Source: an uncultured Bacteroidales bacterium (GTDB taxonomy: Bacteria; Bacteroidota; Bacteroidia; Bacteroidales; Paludibacteraceae). Taken from it: a DNA stretch of 64,000 bases. This document shows, piece by piece, positions 1 to 9,374 of the stretch. Within the stretch, counting starts at the first letter, position 1. Every line of letters starts with the position of its first letter. A program made the translations under genes and the position numbers. The stretch covers positions 62,001 to 126,000 of the forward strand of contig ONEG01000001.1 of the NCBI GenBank assembly GCA_900316845.1, in the 5' to 3' direction. Below the pieces are notes generated by a model, which worked only from the letters and a program-made list of their open reading frames with translations, had not been told where the DNA came from and searched no databases.

Positions 1-1693
1 TGCGGCAATCAAGCCTTATACGCGAGATGCTATCGCCCGTATGTTGGCTGAAGCGCAGAGTAAAGACTCGTTGCTCAGTAAGCGACAGAAGGACGATCTG
101 CAGTTTTACTTGCAGGATTATGCGCTGGAGCTGGACACACTCCCTGTTTATTACTCGTACGGGCATAGGCACGTGACGCAGTGGATCACGCCGGTTTCCA
201 ACCTCTCGTTGGCGGATCCGAGTCTGCATATTCTGACCAAAGACAAGATCTTCAAGATGCGTATCCGTCCGATACTCGGCATGGATCTGTATGCCAATAA
301 GAAAGGTGTGATCTCGCATCGTTGGTATGGAGCAGAGATTCAGATGGACATCGCGCATCACCTCTCTATCTGGGGTTCCATCCGCGATAACAGCTGGCGG
401 TGGGTGAACTATAAAACATCGTATTACCCCGATTCCTGGTCCCAATATAACGGTCCTCGGCTGACACAACCGACCTTCCTGAATAATCTGCCGGGCGTGC
501 AATACAAAGAAGTGTCGCATGGCAATGGCGGCGATTTCTCGGACTCACGAGGCGGTATATCGCTTTATGCCTGGTGGGGTAGTATTGGTGTGCAACGGGA
601 ACGTATCCAATGGGGCGATGCGCAACATGCGTCGAATATCCTCTCTGCACATAATCCCGCCGTGCCGATGGTGACGCTGCAGCTGACGCCGTGTAAGTGG
701 TTTCAGTTTGATTACTTCCACGCGTGGCTGCCGTCCAATGTGATGGACTCGACGTATTATTACTCGGAGGTGTCTGAAGAAGGCGTGATTAAGAAGAACT
801 ATCGCCCTGCCAACAAATTCATGGCGGCGAACATGTTCACGTTCATGCCGATTAAGTATATTCAGTTCTCCATCGGAAACTCGATTGTTTACGCGGAACG
901 CAATGTGCAAGCAGCATATTTCATACCGATTGCATTCTTCAAATCGCTGGATCACCTGCTGACCAAAGGCATCAACTCCGAGAACCAGAACTCGCAGGCT
1001 TTTGCAACTATTACCGTTCGTCCGACAGACCATCTGCGGCTCTACGGATCGTTCTTCCTGGACGAGTTTAAGTTGTCGCGCTTAAAGAAATCCGACCCGC
1101 AGAAGAATCCTATTTCTTACTTGGTGGGCTTTAATTGGAGCGGCTGGCCGGTAAAAGGTCTGTCGCTTCGCGGAGAGTTTATGCGTTCGTATATCGCTTG
1201 CTACACGCACTCGATCAAGGTGACGGATTTCTCGTCCAACAGCTATAATATGGGCCATTACATGGGCGATAACGCGCAATCGATCTTCGTGCAACTTGCG
1301 TATCGTCCTGTACGTGGTTTGAGGCTGGTTCTGGATTATACGAATGATACGAAATATAACTCGTATGATTATATTCGCCGTAATATAGGCACTATCATTG
1401 CTCAGAAACCGTTTGCGGAGAAGATCTGGCGAAACGACGAGATCAACTTCCGGGCAATATACGAAGTCTTTAATAACTGCTATGCGCATGTGGATTTTAC
1501 CTATAATAATACGCGTGCGTACGCTCCGAAATCCGCTCGGGTACCCGGAGAAGACCGCGGATGGAATGCCGATGGTACATCGCAGGAATTATCCGGCGAT
1601 GCGCTCGTAGATTATTATCTCAACAAATATACACCCATTTATCTGCAAGGCAAGAATATTACGGTGACTTGCGGACTAAGCTTTGGATTTTAA
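1..1693 (+). CDS. Outer-membrane beta-barrel protein, Wzi-like (5' partial)
   Basis: The frame is open from base 2, before the first internal ATG at 41, so the N-terminus lies outside the window. About 560 residues are visible. The start (IKPYTRDAIARML) resembles the N-terminal part of Bacteroidota capsule-assembly Wzi family proteins. The rest alternates aromatic and polar residues as in amphipathic strands, and the protein ends in Gly-Phe, a typical outer-membrane barrel terminus. Likely role: an outer-membrane barrel linked to surface polysaccharide. Family assignment rests on overall look, not on a catalytic motif. The next gene starts 15 nt downstream. Confidence 0.6.
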   Translation, partial: AAIKPYTRDAIARMLAEAQSKDSLLSKRQKDDLQFYLQDYALELDTLPVYYSYGHRHVTQWITPVSNLSLADPSLHILTKDKIFKMRIRPILGMDLYANKKGVISHRWYGAEIQMDIAHHLSIWGSIRDNSWRWVNYKTSYYPDSWSQYNGPRLTQPTFLNNLPGVQYKEVSHGNGGDFSDSRGGISLYAWWGSIGVQRERIQWGDAQHASNILSAHNPAVPMVTLQLTPCKWFQFDYFHAWLPSNVMDSTYYYSEVSEEGVIKKNYRPANKFMAANMFTFMPIKYIQFSIGNSIVYAERNVQAAYFIPIAFFKSLDHLLTKGINSENQNSQAFATITVRPTDHLRLYGSFFLDEFKLSRLKKSDPQKNPISYLVGFNWSGWPVKGLSLRGEFMRSYIACYTHSIKVTDFSSNSYNMGHYMGDNAQSIFVQLAYRPVRGLRLVLDYTNDTKYNSYDYIRRNIGTIIAQKPFAEKIWRNDEINFRAIYEVFNNCYAHVDFTYNNTRAYAPKSARVPGEDRGWNADGTSQELSGDALVDYYLNKYTPIYLQGKNITVTCGLSFGF

Positions 1694-1708
1694 CGAAAAA
1701 ACAACTAT

Positions 1709-3382
1709 ATGAAAAAAGAAATTCAATTCTCCCTTGTCTATCGTGACATGTGGCAGAGTAGTGGTAAATACGTACCGCGCAGAGATCAGTTGGCGAAGAT
1801 AGCGCCGGTGATCATCGACATGGGCTGTTTTGATCGTGTGGAGACCAACGGCGGTGCGAGTGAACAAGTGAACCTGCTATACGGCGAGAACCCGAACTTG
1901 GCGGTTCGTACGTTCTGCAAGCCGTTCAACGAGGCGGGAATCAAGACGCACATGCTGGACCGTGGTCTGAATGCGCTCCGCATGAATCCGGTACCGGCAG
2001 ATGTGCGCCAGCTGATGTACAAAGTGAAGCACGCGCAAGGAACCGACATCACCCGAATCTTCTGCGGTCTGAATGACCCGAGAAATATTATTCCGTCCAT
2101 CAAATGGGCGAAAGAGGCAGGCATGACCGCACAGGCAACAATGTGTATCACCTATTCGAAAGTGCATACTGCAGAGTATTACATCAACCTCGCAGAGCAG
2201 CTGATCGAAGGTGGCGCACAGGAGATCTGCCTCAAAGACATGGCAGGTATCGGTCGTCCGCATATGCTGGGTGTCATCGTAGCAGCCATCAAAGAGAAAC
2301 ACCCCGATATTATCATCCAATACCACGGACATTCAGGACCGGGATTCTCTGTGGCTTCGATGCTCGAGGTAGCGAAAGCCGGCGGCGATGTGCTGGACGT
2401 AGCGATGGAGCCGCTCTCTTGGGGAAAAGTACACCCGGATGTGATCACTATTCAGGCGATGCTCAAAGATGCAGGATTCCTTGTAAAAGACATCAATATG
2501 AAAGCCTATATGGAGGCGCGCAGCCTGACGCAGTCGTTCATCGATGATTTCCTCGGGTATTGGATTGACCCGAAAAACGCATTGATGACTTCGTTGCTCG
2601 TGGGTTGCGGTCTGCCGGGCGGAATGATGGGTTCGCTCATGGCGGATCTCAAAGGCATGCACGCAGCTATCAACGCCAACCTCAAGAAGAAAGGCGAACC
2701 CGAACTCTCCGAAGATGAACTGCTCGTACAGCTCTTCGACGAGGTACAACGCATCTGGCCGATGCTCGGTACGCCGTGTCTCGTAACGCCGTTCAGCCAG
2801 TATGTGAAGAACGCTGCGCTGATGAACCTCTTCAGCCGCTCGATGGGTGAGAAAGACTTCACACGCATGGATCCGGCTATGTGGGGTATGATCCTCGGCA
2901 AGTCCGGTAAGTTGCCGGGAGAGTTAGCTCCGGAGATTATCGAACTTGCCAAAGAGAAAGGCTTTGAGTTCTACACCGACGACCCGCAGAAACTCTATCC
3001 GAACGTGCTGCCGCAGTACATCAAAGAGATGAAAGAACTTGGCTGGGATAGGGGACAGGACGACGAAGAGTTGTTCGAGTTCGCTATGCACGACAAACAA
3101 TACCGCGAGTTCAAGTCCGGCATCGCCAAAGAGCAGTTCAACAAGGATCTGGCAGAAAGAATGCAGAAGGCCGGCAAAGAAGTACCGGAGAATTTGCGCC
3201 AATACTTGCCGCAGGCTCAAATGGCAAATGACAAACCACAAATGACAAATGCTGCCGATGAAATGGCAGCTGTAGCGATGGCATTGCATCTGGCGCAAGG
3301 CAAACAGCATAAAGAAGGAATTATCGAGCTGCCGAACGTACATTCGACCGCTTGGAATAATAAGTATTATACGTTAAAGTAA
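1709..3382 (+). CDS. OadA/transcarboxylase-5S-like carboxyltransferase subunit without biotin domain, with MmdD-like tail
   Basis: 557 aa. Residues 1 to about 460 are a PYC_OADA-type carboxyltransferase barrel: FSLVYRDMWQS near the start (metal-binding Asp), CLKDMAGI (the Lys that is carbamylated in the family) and YHGHSGPG (metal His pair). No MKM biotin site is present, so a separate carrier is needed; one is encoded at 36312. Likely reaction: decarboxylation of oxaloacetate, or transfer of a carboxyl group between pyruvate/oxaloacetate and biotin, as in the 5S subunit of transcarboxylase. After a linker made of a low-complexity DNA repeat, the last ~45 residues (AAVAMALHLA ... STAWNNK) closely resemble the end of the MmdD-like subunit at 35880 (AAIAYALHLA ... 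ETAWNTK). Followed at 21 nt by serC. Confidence 0.85.
   Translation: MKKEIQFSLVYRDMWQSSGKYVPRRDQLAKIAPVIIDMGCFDRVETNGGASEQVNLLYGENPNLAVRTFCKPFNEAGIKTHMLDRGLNALRMNPVPADVRQLMYKVKHAQGTDITRIFCGLNDPRNIIPSIKWAKEAGMTAQATMCITYSKVHTAEYYINLAEQLIEGGAQEICLKDMAGIGRPHMLGVIVAAIKEKHPDIIIQYHGHSGPGFSVASMLEVAKAGGDVLDVAMEPLSWGKVHPDVITIQAMLKDAGFLVKDINMKAYMEARSLTQSFIDDFLGYWIDPKNALMTSLLVGCGLPGGMMGSLMADLKGMHAAINANLKKKGEPELSEDELLVQLFDEVQRIWPMLGTPCLVTPFSQYVKNAALMNLFSRSMGEKDFTRMDPAMWGMILGKSGKLPGELAPEIIELAKEKGFEFYTDDPQKLYPNVLPQYIKEMKELGWDRGQDDEELFEFAMHDKQYREFKSGIAKEQFNKDLAERMQKAGKEVPENLRQYLPQAQMANDKPQMTNAADEMAAVAMALHLAQGKQHKEGIIELPNVHSTAWNNKYYTLK
3219..3252 (+). repeat. Low-complexity repeat (AAATGACAAAT type) inside the OadA-like ORF
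   Basis: Three loose copies of a CAAATGRCAAA-like unit lie in frame between the barrel and the MmdD-like tail, coding for a QMANDKPQMTN-type linker. The same word family fills intergenic gaps at about 34283-34318 and 63415-63450. Confidence 0.7.
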
Positions 3383-3403
3383 ACAATCAAAATACATAAT
3401 TGT

Positions 3404-4483
3404 ATGAAAAAGTATAATTTTAACGCAGGTCCGTCGATCCTGCCGCAAGAAGTAATCAAACAGACGGCTGATGCCGTACTGGATTTTCAGGGTGAAGGAC
3501 TTTCTATCTTGGAGATTTCTCACCGCGCTAAGTATTTCCAACCCGTTATGGACGAGGCAGAAGCGCTGATGAAAGAGTTGCTGAACGTGCCTGAGGGCTA
3601 TCGTGTACTGTTCTTGGGTGGCGGCGCGAGTCTGCAGTTCTGCATGGTTCCGTTTAACCTGCTGGAGAAGAAAGCGGCTTATCTGAACACCGGCGTTTGG
3701 TCGAAGAAAGCACTCAAAGAGGCAAAAGGTTTCGGTGAGGCAGTAGAAGTAGCTGCAAGCACGACTGACATTCCGACGGATTATGAGATTCCGCAGGATG
3801 CAGATTATTTCCATATCACGACCAATAACACTATCTTCGGAACGGAGATCAACGATGAGAAACTCGCGGAGATTTACAAGAAAAAAGGCAATGTACCTTT
3901 GGTAGCCGATATGAGTTCGGATATTCTGAGCCGTCCGATAGATGTAAGCCAGTTTGATATTATCTACGGCGGTGCGCAAAAGAACCTCGCTCCGGCAGGT
4001 GTGACCTTTGTCATCATCAAAGAGTCGTGCCTTGGCAAAGTAAGCCGTTATATCCCGACGATGCTGAACTACCAGACGCATATCGATGGCGGTTCGATGT
4101 TCAATACGCCTCCTGTACTGCCTGTTTATACGGCGCTTCTGACGCTTCGTTGGCTCAAAGCAAACGGCGGTGTGAAGTGGATTGAGGCACGCAACAAAGC
4201 GAAAGCGGACTTGTTGTACAAGTGCCTGGATGAGAGCAAGTTGTTCATGCCGACCATCTCTAAAAAGGAGGATCGCAGCCGCATGAATATCTGCTTCGTC
4301 TTCAAGCCGGGCTACGAGGAGCTGCAGGACGATTTCTTCAAGTTCGCTACTGCAAAAGGCATGGTGGGTATCAAGGGTCACCGTCTGGTAGGCGGTTTCC
4401 GTGCTTCCTGCTATAACGCAATGGACCTTGAGGGCGTACAGGCGCTCGTCGATTGCATCAAAGAATACGAGAAATTACATTGA
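3404..4483 (+). CDS. serC: Phosphoserine aminotransferase
   Basis: 359 aa, the usual family length. PLP enzyme that converts 3-phosphohydroxypyruvate and glutamate to O-phosphoserine. It opens with the SerC signature [10 protein letters not shown]. Phosphate-binding GGGASLQF lies at 72-79, and the PLP lysine is K193 in [12 protein letters not shown]. It is followed after 2 nt by serA, the preceding enzyme of the same pathway, so the two are almost certainly co-transcribed. Confidence 0.97.
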   Translation: MKKYNFNAGPSILPQEVIKQTADAVLDFQGEGLSILEISHRAKYFQPVMDEAEALMKELLNVPEGYRVLFLGGGASLQFCMVPFNLLEKKAAYLNTGVWSKKALKEAKGFGEAVEVAASTTDIPTDYEIPQDADYFHITTNNTIFGTEINDEKLAEIYKKKGNVPLVADMSSDILSRPIDVSQFDIIYGGAQKNLAPAGVTFVIIKESCLGKVSRYIPTMLNYQTHIDGGSMFNTPPVLPVYTALLTLRWLKANGGVKWIEARNKAKADLLYKCLDESKLFMPTISKKEDRSRMNICFVFKPGYEELQDDFFKFATAKGMVGIKGHRLVGGFRASCYNAMDLEGVQALVDCIKEYEKLH

Positions 4484-4485
4484 TT

Positions 4486-5406
4486 ATGAAAGTATTAGTA
4501 GCAACAGAGAAACCTTTTGCGAAAGTGGCCGTGGACGGTATTCGCGAAGTGGTGGAGGGCGCAGGGTATGAACTCGCTCTCTTGGAGAAATATACAGACA
4601 AACAGCAGTTGCTGGACGCTGTAGCGGACGCAGACGCACTCATCATCCGTTCGGATGTGGTGGATGCTGCGGTATTGGACGCAGCCAAGCAACTGAAGAT
4701 CGTTGTTCGTGCCGGAGCAGGGTATGATAACATCGACCTCGAGGCGGCTACGGCACACAAGGTGGTAGCCATGAATACTCCGGGTCAAAACAGCAATGCC
4801 GTTGCCGAATTGGCTTTAGGATTGATGGTATATGCCGTTCGCAATCTATATAACGGCACTTCTGGAACAGAGCTGAAGGGTAAGAAACTCGGAATTCATG
4901 CCTTTGGAAATGTGGGCCGTAACGTAGCGCGTATTGCGCAGGGCTTCGGAATGGAGGTTTATGCGTACGATGCATATTGCCCGGATGAGGCGATGACGGC
5001 AGCTAACGTGAAGCCGGTTCACTCCGCCGAGGAGTTGTACAAGACTTGCAACATCGTGAGTCTGCATATTCCTGCTACGGCTGAGACCAAGAACAGCATC
5101 AATCATGATCTTGTTAACCTCCTGCCGAAAGGCGGTATTCTTGTCAATACCGCGCGCAAAGAAGTGATTGACGAGGAAGGTCTGATTGCGTTGATGCAAG
5201 AACGTACGGATCTGAAGTACATGACGGATATTATGCCGGTTGCGGATGCGAAGTTCCGTACACTCTTCGAGGGACGCTATTTTGCAACGCCGAAGAAGAT
5301 GGGTGCGCAGACCGCAGAGGCCAATATCAATGCCGGCATCGCTGCTGCAAAGCAGATTGTGGACTTCATCCAGAACGGCAACACCCGTTTCCAAGTAAAT
5401 AAATAA
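4486..5406 (+). CDS. serA: D-3-phosphoglycerate dehydrogenase, short type without ACT domain
   Basis: 306 aa from the ATG at 4486; a longer frame from 4453 would overlap serC and adds no conserved residues. It oxidises 3-phosphoglycerate to 3-phosphohydroxypyruvate with NAD+. The NAD fold has GIHAFGNVGRNVA near residues 136-148, and the catalytic Arg is in NTARKEV. The C-terminal ACT/serine-sensing domain of E. coli SerA is absent. The canonical TPH(I/L)GA histidine is replaced by lysines (ATPKKMGAQT). This is the short Bacteroides-type enzyme, which is also found in Entamoeba. Confidence 0.95.
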   Translation: MKVLVATEKPFAKVAVDGIREVVEGAGYELALLEKYTDKQQLLDAVADADALIIRSDVVDAAVLDAAKQLKIVVRAGAGYDNIDLEAATAHKVVAMNTPGQNSNAVAELALGLMVYAVRNLYNGTSGTELKGKKLGIHAFGNVGRNVARIAQGFGMEVYAYDAYCPDEAMTAANVKPVHSAEELYKTCNIVSLHIPATAETKNSINHDLVNLLPKGGILVNTARKEVIDEEGLIALMQERTDLKYMTDIMPVADAKFRTLFEGRYFATPKKMGAQTAEANINAGIAAAKQIVDFIQNGNTRFQVNK

Positions 5407-5411
5407 ACGAA

Positions 5412-6719
5412 ATGTCGATCAGACGAACAATAGGAATAAGTATCCTTTTGCTGCTTGCAGCCGTTTCCCATGCCTCCATTATAGAGTGTGTGGGAACGGC
5501 TACGCAAGTAGTGAACGGAAATGATACTCTGTTTATTTTTAAGGATGAGATACATCTGCGCTCGACTATCGGGAATGTGACTTGGTATGATGCCGATGGC
5601 AAACCGGTAGCATCCGGCACTGATGAGATTTATCCGGATGAGGGTGGGTATTATGTATCGGATGGCATTACTCAATCAGCTCCGGTATATGTGTTCTTGT
5701 ATTCCGAGCCAACGAGTATGGAACTCTCCATGGCAGCCGATTGCGGCGGTACGACTCTGACGCTAAAGGGCGACACGAAGCCTCTTACTTATACGCGCCA
5801 GGATGGTACGCAAGGTTCGTATGCGCGCGCGTGTTCCATAGATTATAATGCGCTCGCGTGGAATACAGAGGAGTGGGTAGATTCTGCAGCTACGGTAGCT
5901 TCGACCCTTCGTCCTGTTTTTATGCTTCCTGCTCTATATGGCCCGACGCCTATTAAACTCTGCTACGACCAGACCGTCCGTGAGGCATTAGGAATGGATT
6001 CGGCGTGTGTAGAGATCGATGTACCGATAGATAGCATTAAGGCAGTAAAGATGCAACTCATGTCATTGGCGACAACCCGAGGTAAAGAGGGTGAGAAATC
6101 CAATGAACGAAACCGCCCGACATCCCAGGAGCTGATCGCTTCGTCGGAATATAGCGGTCCGTTGGAGGTGGCGTTTTATTCGAATCCCACACCTGCAGCG
6201 CAGTTCTATAAATGGTCGATCTATCATTCCACGGAGTTGATCGTTACGCGTAACGACAAGGACATCCGTTATACCTTCTCGGAACCGGGTTCATACCGTG
6301 TGGTATGTGCGGTCAATAATGCCACTTGTGCGTCCGACTCGATGGAAGTGACGGTAGCTGTCGCGGAGTCCTATCTCGCGGTACCGAATGTCTTCACGCC
6401 GAATGGCGACGGGAAGAACGACGAGTTCCGCGTGGCGTATAGATCGCTGCGGGATTTCCATATATGGGTCTATAACCGTTGGGGCAAGTTGGTTTATGAA
6501 TCGACCGACCCGGCAAAAGGCTGGGACGGAAATATCAACGGCCGTCCGGCAGCAGAAGGAGCGTATTTCTATGTGGTACGGGCTATGGGAACGGACGCGG
6601 CTAAGAATGCATCGTTTATGATGAAGGCTTCGTATAACAAGAAGAAACTCAACGCCGATGAGTCTGTTTTAGGCATCTATCAGATGTCCGGCGACATCAA
6701 CCTCCTCCGAGGGAAATAA
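5412..6719 (+). CDS. T9SS type B exported protein (gliding-motility-associated C-terminal domain)
   Basis: 435 aa. A signal peptide spans residues 1 to about 21 (hydrophobic run, cut near SHA-S). The middle has no recognised enzyme motif; about 240-320 looks PKD-like (FSEPGSYRVVCAV). Residues ~325-435 are a classic type B C-terminal sorting domain: VPNVFTPNGDGKNDEF, YNRWGKLVYES, GWDGNINGRPAAEGAYFY and a final GDINLLRG. It should cross the outer membrane through the type IX system. It starts 5 nt after serA. The gap to the next gene holds an ATATCGA-type low-complexity repeat (6720-6771). Confidence 0.88.
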   Translation: MSIRRTIGISILLLLAAVSHASIIECVGTATQVVNGNDTLFIFKDEIHLRSTIGNVTWYDADGKPVASGTDEIYPDEGGYYVSDGITQSAPVYVFLYSEPTSMELSMAADCGGTTLTLKGDTKPLTYTRQDGTQGSYARACSIDYNALAWNTEEWVDSAATVASTLRPVFMLPALYGPTPIKLCYDQTVREALGMDSACVEIDVPIDSIKAVKMQLMSLATTRGKEGEKSNERNRPTSQELIASSEYSGPLEVAFYSNPTPAAQFYKWSIYHSTELIVTRNDKDIRYTFSEPGSYRVVCAVNNATCASDSMEVTVAVAESYLAVPNVFTPNGDGKNDEFRVAYRSLRDFHIWVYNRWGKLVYESTDPAKGWDGNINGRPAAEGAYFYVVRAMGTDAAKNASFMMKASYNKKKLNADESVLGIYQMSGDINLLRGK

Positions 6720-6771
6720 TATTAACTTCGGTATATCGACAGACCGATATATCGACATATCGAAATTATCA

Positions 6772-8949
6772 ATGAGAAAATTACTAACTATGGCTCTTGC
6801 CACAACTGTTTTAGCAGCTACGGCTGCAACCAACCCGTTCTTCGAGTATAAGAACTGGAAAACGCCGCATGGCACGTATCCCTTTAATGAGATTCATGCG
6901 GAGCACTATATGCCGGCTTTTGAGGAGGCATTCAAACAAGGTCTGAAGGATATTGACAACATCGTGAATAATCCTGCGGCCCCGACTTATGCCAACACGA
7001 TCGAGGCTTATGAGGCTTCGGGAGAGTTGCTGACGGTAGTTGCCGGCTGTTTCTATAACCTGACCAGCGCAGAGACCAACGACACGCTGCAGCAGATTGA
7101 GATGGAGCTCTCTCCGAAATTGTCGGAGTATTCCTCTACGATTCGTCTGAACGAGGGATTGTTCAAGCGTATCAAGGCGGTTTATGACCAGCGTGCCAAA
7201 CTCAAACTGAACAAAGCACAGTATAAGCTGCTGGAGGATATCTATGAGTCGTTTGCCAATAACGGCGCGAACCTCTCGCCGGAGGATAAGCAGACTTACC
7301 GTGAGCTCTCTGCCAAACTCAGTCAGCTGACCCTCCAATACGGTCAAAACGTGCTCAAGGCAACTAATGCCTGGACGATGCTTATTACCGACGAGGCGCT
7401 CTTGGCAGGTCTGAATGACGACACCAAGGCTATGCTTCGTGCTAACGCAGAGAAGAAAGGGCAGGAGGGATGGTTGCTGAACCTCAAACCGACGACCACC
7501 ATCCCTGTGATGCAGGATCTGGACAACCGTGACATCCGTCGTGAGTTATATATGGCGAATGCCGGCAGATGTGTTGGAGGTGAGTTTGACAACACCGGCC
7601 TGATTGTGGAGATCGTGAATACGCGTCTGGCGCTCGCGAAGCTCTTTGGCAAGAAGACGTACGCAGAGAAATCGCTCTATAAGACCATGGCGGAGACGCC
7701 GGAGAATGTATATCGTCTCTTGGATCAGCTGCGTGACGCCTATATGCCTGCGGCTCGCGAGGAAGTGAAGGAATTGGAGGACTACGCTCATGCGCACGGC
7801 TTCTATGCGGCTCATCTGCAGCCTTGGGACTTCAGCTATTATAGCAAGAAACTCAAACAAGAGAAATATGCCATCTCCGATGATGATCTGCGTCCGTATT
7901 TCGAGTTGGAGAATGTGAAGAAGGGTGTCTTCGGACTCGCGGAGAAACTGTATGGTCTGAAATTCAAGGAGAATAAGAAGATTCAAGTGTATAACCCCGA
8001 GGTGACGGCCTATGAGGTGTTTGACGAGAAAGGTAAGTTCTTGGCGGTTTACTACGCAGACTTCCATCCGCGGGACGGCAAGCGTGGCGGCGCATGGATG
8101 AACGATTTCCAGCCGCAGTATATGAAGGGTAAGAAAGATCATCGTCCGCATATTGTCAATGTGATGAACTTCACTAGGCCTGTGAAGTCCGAAGCTGCAG
8201 GCGAGAACTTCTCAGGACAAGACAAACCGGCGCTCTTCACGTATGACGAGGTGCGCACGTTCTTGCATGAGTTCGGTCATGGTCTGCATGGCATGCTGAC
8301 TCGCTGCCAGTACGCAGCGCAGAGCGGTACTAATGTGCCGAGAGATTTTGTGGAGCTGCCCAGCCAGTTTAACGAGAACTTCATCGACGAGAAAGAGTTC
8401 CTGGATACCTTTGCAAAGCACTATAAGACAGGTGAGAGTCTGCCGCAGGAGTTGCTGGATAAGATGCATGCTTCGCAGACCTACCATGCAGCGTACGCTT
8501 GTGCACGTCAGCTCAGCTTCGGCTATCTGGATATGGCATGGCATACCTTGGAGAAACCCTTTGAAGTGAATGAGGCGATCGGTACTGTGGAGTCCGTCGT
8601 TCGTTTCAGCGATGAGGCAATGGAGCAGGTACAGGTTCTGCCGAACGTCCCTGGAACACAGATGTGCTGTGCGTTCACGCATATCTTCTCCGGCGGTTAT
8701 GCGGCAGGTTACTATAGCTACAAGTGGTCTGAGTTGCTCGATGCAGATGCATTCTCCGTCTTCAAGGCTGCGCAAGCCAAGAACGGCTCTATCTTCGATA
8801 AGAAAGCCGCAAAGCGTTTCCGCGAGAACATCCTGGAGAAGGGTGGTACCGAGAAAGCGATGGATCTGTACAAACGTTTCCGTGGCGGCGAACCGACCAT
8901 CAATGCCCTCCTCGAACGCGACGGCATCAAAGCCCGTGAGATCAAGTAG
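6772..8949 (+). CDS. M3 family zinc metallopeptidase (peptidyl-dipeptidase Dcp / oligopeptidase A type)
   Basis: 725 aa. The N-terminal signal-like segment (MRKLLTMALATTVLAAT) suggests export to the periplasm, the usual place for Bacteroidales Dcp-like enzymes. Zinc motif HEFGH at 499-503, with the following GLHGML and, further on, GTNVPRDFVELPSQ and FSGGYAAGYYSY, all M3 hallmarks. It should cleave dipeptides or short peptides from oligopeptides. Dcp and OpdA cannot be told apart from sequence alone. It is followed by a perfect palindrome and then an independent promoter. Confidence 0.93.
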   Translation: MRKLLTMALATTVLAATAATNPFFEYKNWKTPHGTYPFNEIHAEHYMPAFEEAFKQGLKDIDNIVNNPAAPTYANTIEAYEASGELLTVVAGCFYNLTSAETNDTLQQIEMELSPKLSEYSSTIRLNEGLFKRIKAVYDQRAKLKLNKAQYKLLEDIYESFANNGANLSPEDKQTYRELSAKLSQLTLQYGQNVLKATNAWTMLITDEALLAGLNDDTKAMLRANAEKKGQEGWLLNLKPTTTIPVMQDLDNRDIRRELYMANAGRCVGGEFDNTGLIVEIVNTRLALAKLFGKKTYAEKSLYKTMAETPENVYRLLDQLRDAYMPAAREEVKELEDYAHAHGFYAAHLQPWDFSYYSKKLKQEKYAISDDDLRPYFELENVKKGVFGLAEKLYGLKFKENKKIQVYNPEVTAYEVFDEKGKFLAVYYADFHPRDGKRGGAWMNDFQPQYMKGKKDHRPHIVNVMNFTRPVKSEAAGENFSGQDKPALFTYDEVRTFLHEFGHGLHGMLTRCQYAAQSGTNVPRDFVELPSQFNENFIDEKEFLDTFAKHYKTGESLPQELLDKMHASQTYHAAYACARQLSFGYLDMAWHTLEKPFEVNEAIGTVESVVRFSDEAMEQVQVLPNVPGTQMCCAFTHIFSGGYAAGYYSYKWSELLDADAFSVFKAAQAKNGSIFDKKAAKRFRENILEKGGTEKAMDLYKRFRGGEPTINALLERDGIKAREIK

Positions 8950-8956
8950 TAATTAT

Positions 8957-8976
8957 TTATACCGAATTCGGTATAA
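8957..8976. terminator. 20-nt perfect palindrome after the M3 peptidase gene
   Basis: A loop-free palindrome (TTATACCGAATTCGGTATAA) begins 8 nt after the stop codon. It could cap the transcript or be a protein-binding site. There is no long T-run, so a Rho-independent role is uncertain. Confidence 0.4.
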
Positions 8977-9009
8977 TTAAATACAAATATTAAGAAAATG
9001 GCACTTTTA

Positions 9010-9041
9010 TTTGCAAGTGTCATTTTTTTTGTGTACCTTTG
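9010..9041 (+). promoter_or_regulatory. Bacteroidota-type promoter for the RNA/gtrA transcript
   Basis: TTTG at 9010-9013, a 20-nt spacer and TACCTTTG at 9034-9041 match the -33/-7 consensus. Transcription would start near 9047, about 330 nt before the first gene. Confidence 0.8.
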
Positions 9042-9046
9042 CACTC

Positions 9047-9360
9047 GCAAAGCAGTTGCTACAACTTCTTTGCATGGCAGTCCCACGCTTGGGTGTCTGT
9101 ATAGATATGTAGAGGGTGGGATTGCAGACATATTAAAAGGCGTTTACTAAACGCTTGTTTTTGATCAATTGAAACGTAGGAAACTTCAATTATTGTAACT
9201 CGAAAACAAGGCAGTGGTAGATGCCCAAGGGTGTTTATACACTCGCACGTACTTGTTGTACGTGCGTAGTAATGTATATACACAGCGTGGGTTTCTGCAT
9301 TGCTTATTCGGTTACAAAGGTTCTTCCTACGACCTCAATTGACGGATAAGCAATAAAAGA
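9047..9360 (+). ncRNA. Structured non-coding RNA or long 5' leader, family not recognised
   Basis: No protein reading frame fits, but a chain of stems follows a consensus promoter. Stems: 9078-9125 (GCAGTCCCAC with GTGGGATTGC); 9140-9154 (GCGTTTA/TAAACGC); ~9155-9210 (TTGTTTTT with AAAACAAG and an inner CAATTGAA/TTCAATT); 9210-9225; ~9230-9282 with a perfect CGCACGTAC-TTGTT-GTACGTGCG top; ~9299-9353 (ATTGCTTAT ... ATAAGCAAT). CCCACGCT at 9082-9089 can also pair with AGCGTGGG at 9284-9291, giving an alternative long-range fold. It may be a free-standing RNA or a regulatory leader of gtrA at 9375. It is not tmRNA, RNase P or SRP RNA by any motif I can see. Confidence 0.55.
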
Positions 9361-9374
9361 GATCCGCGTTTTTT

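Noticed and set aside
4453..4485. Longer serA frame overlapping serC
   Set aside because: The extra 11 residues are serC coding sequence in another frame; MKVLVATEKPF at 4486 matches the family start.
9047..9360. tmRNA, RNase P RNA or SRP RNA
   Set aside because: None of the conserved cores of these RNAs is visible; only the stem pattern is clear.
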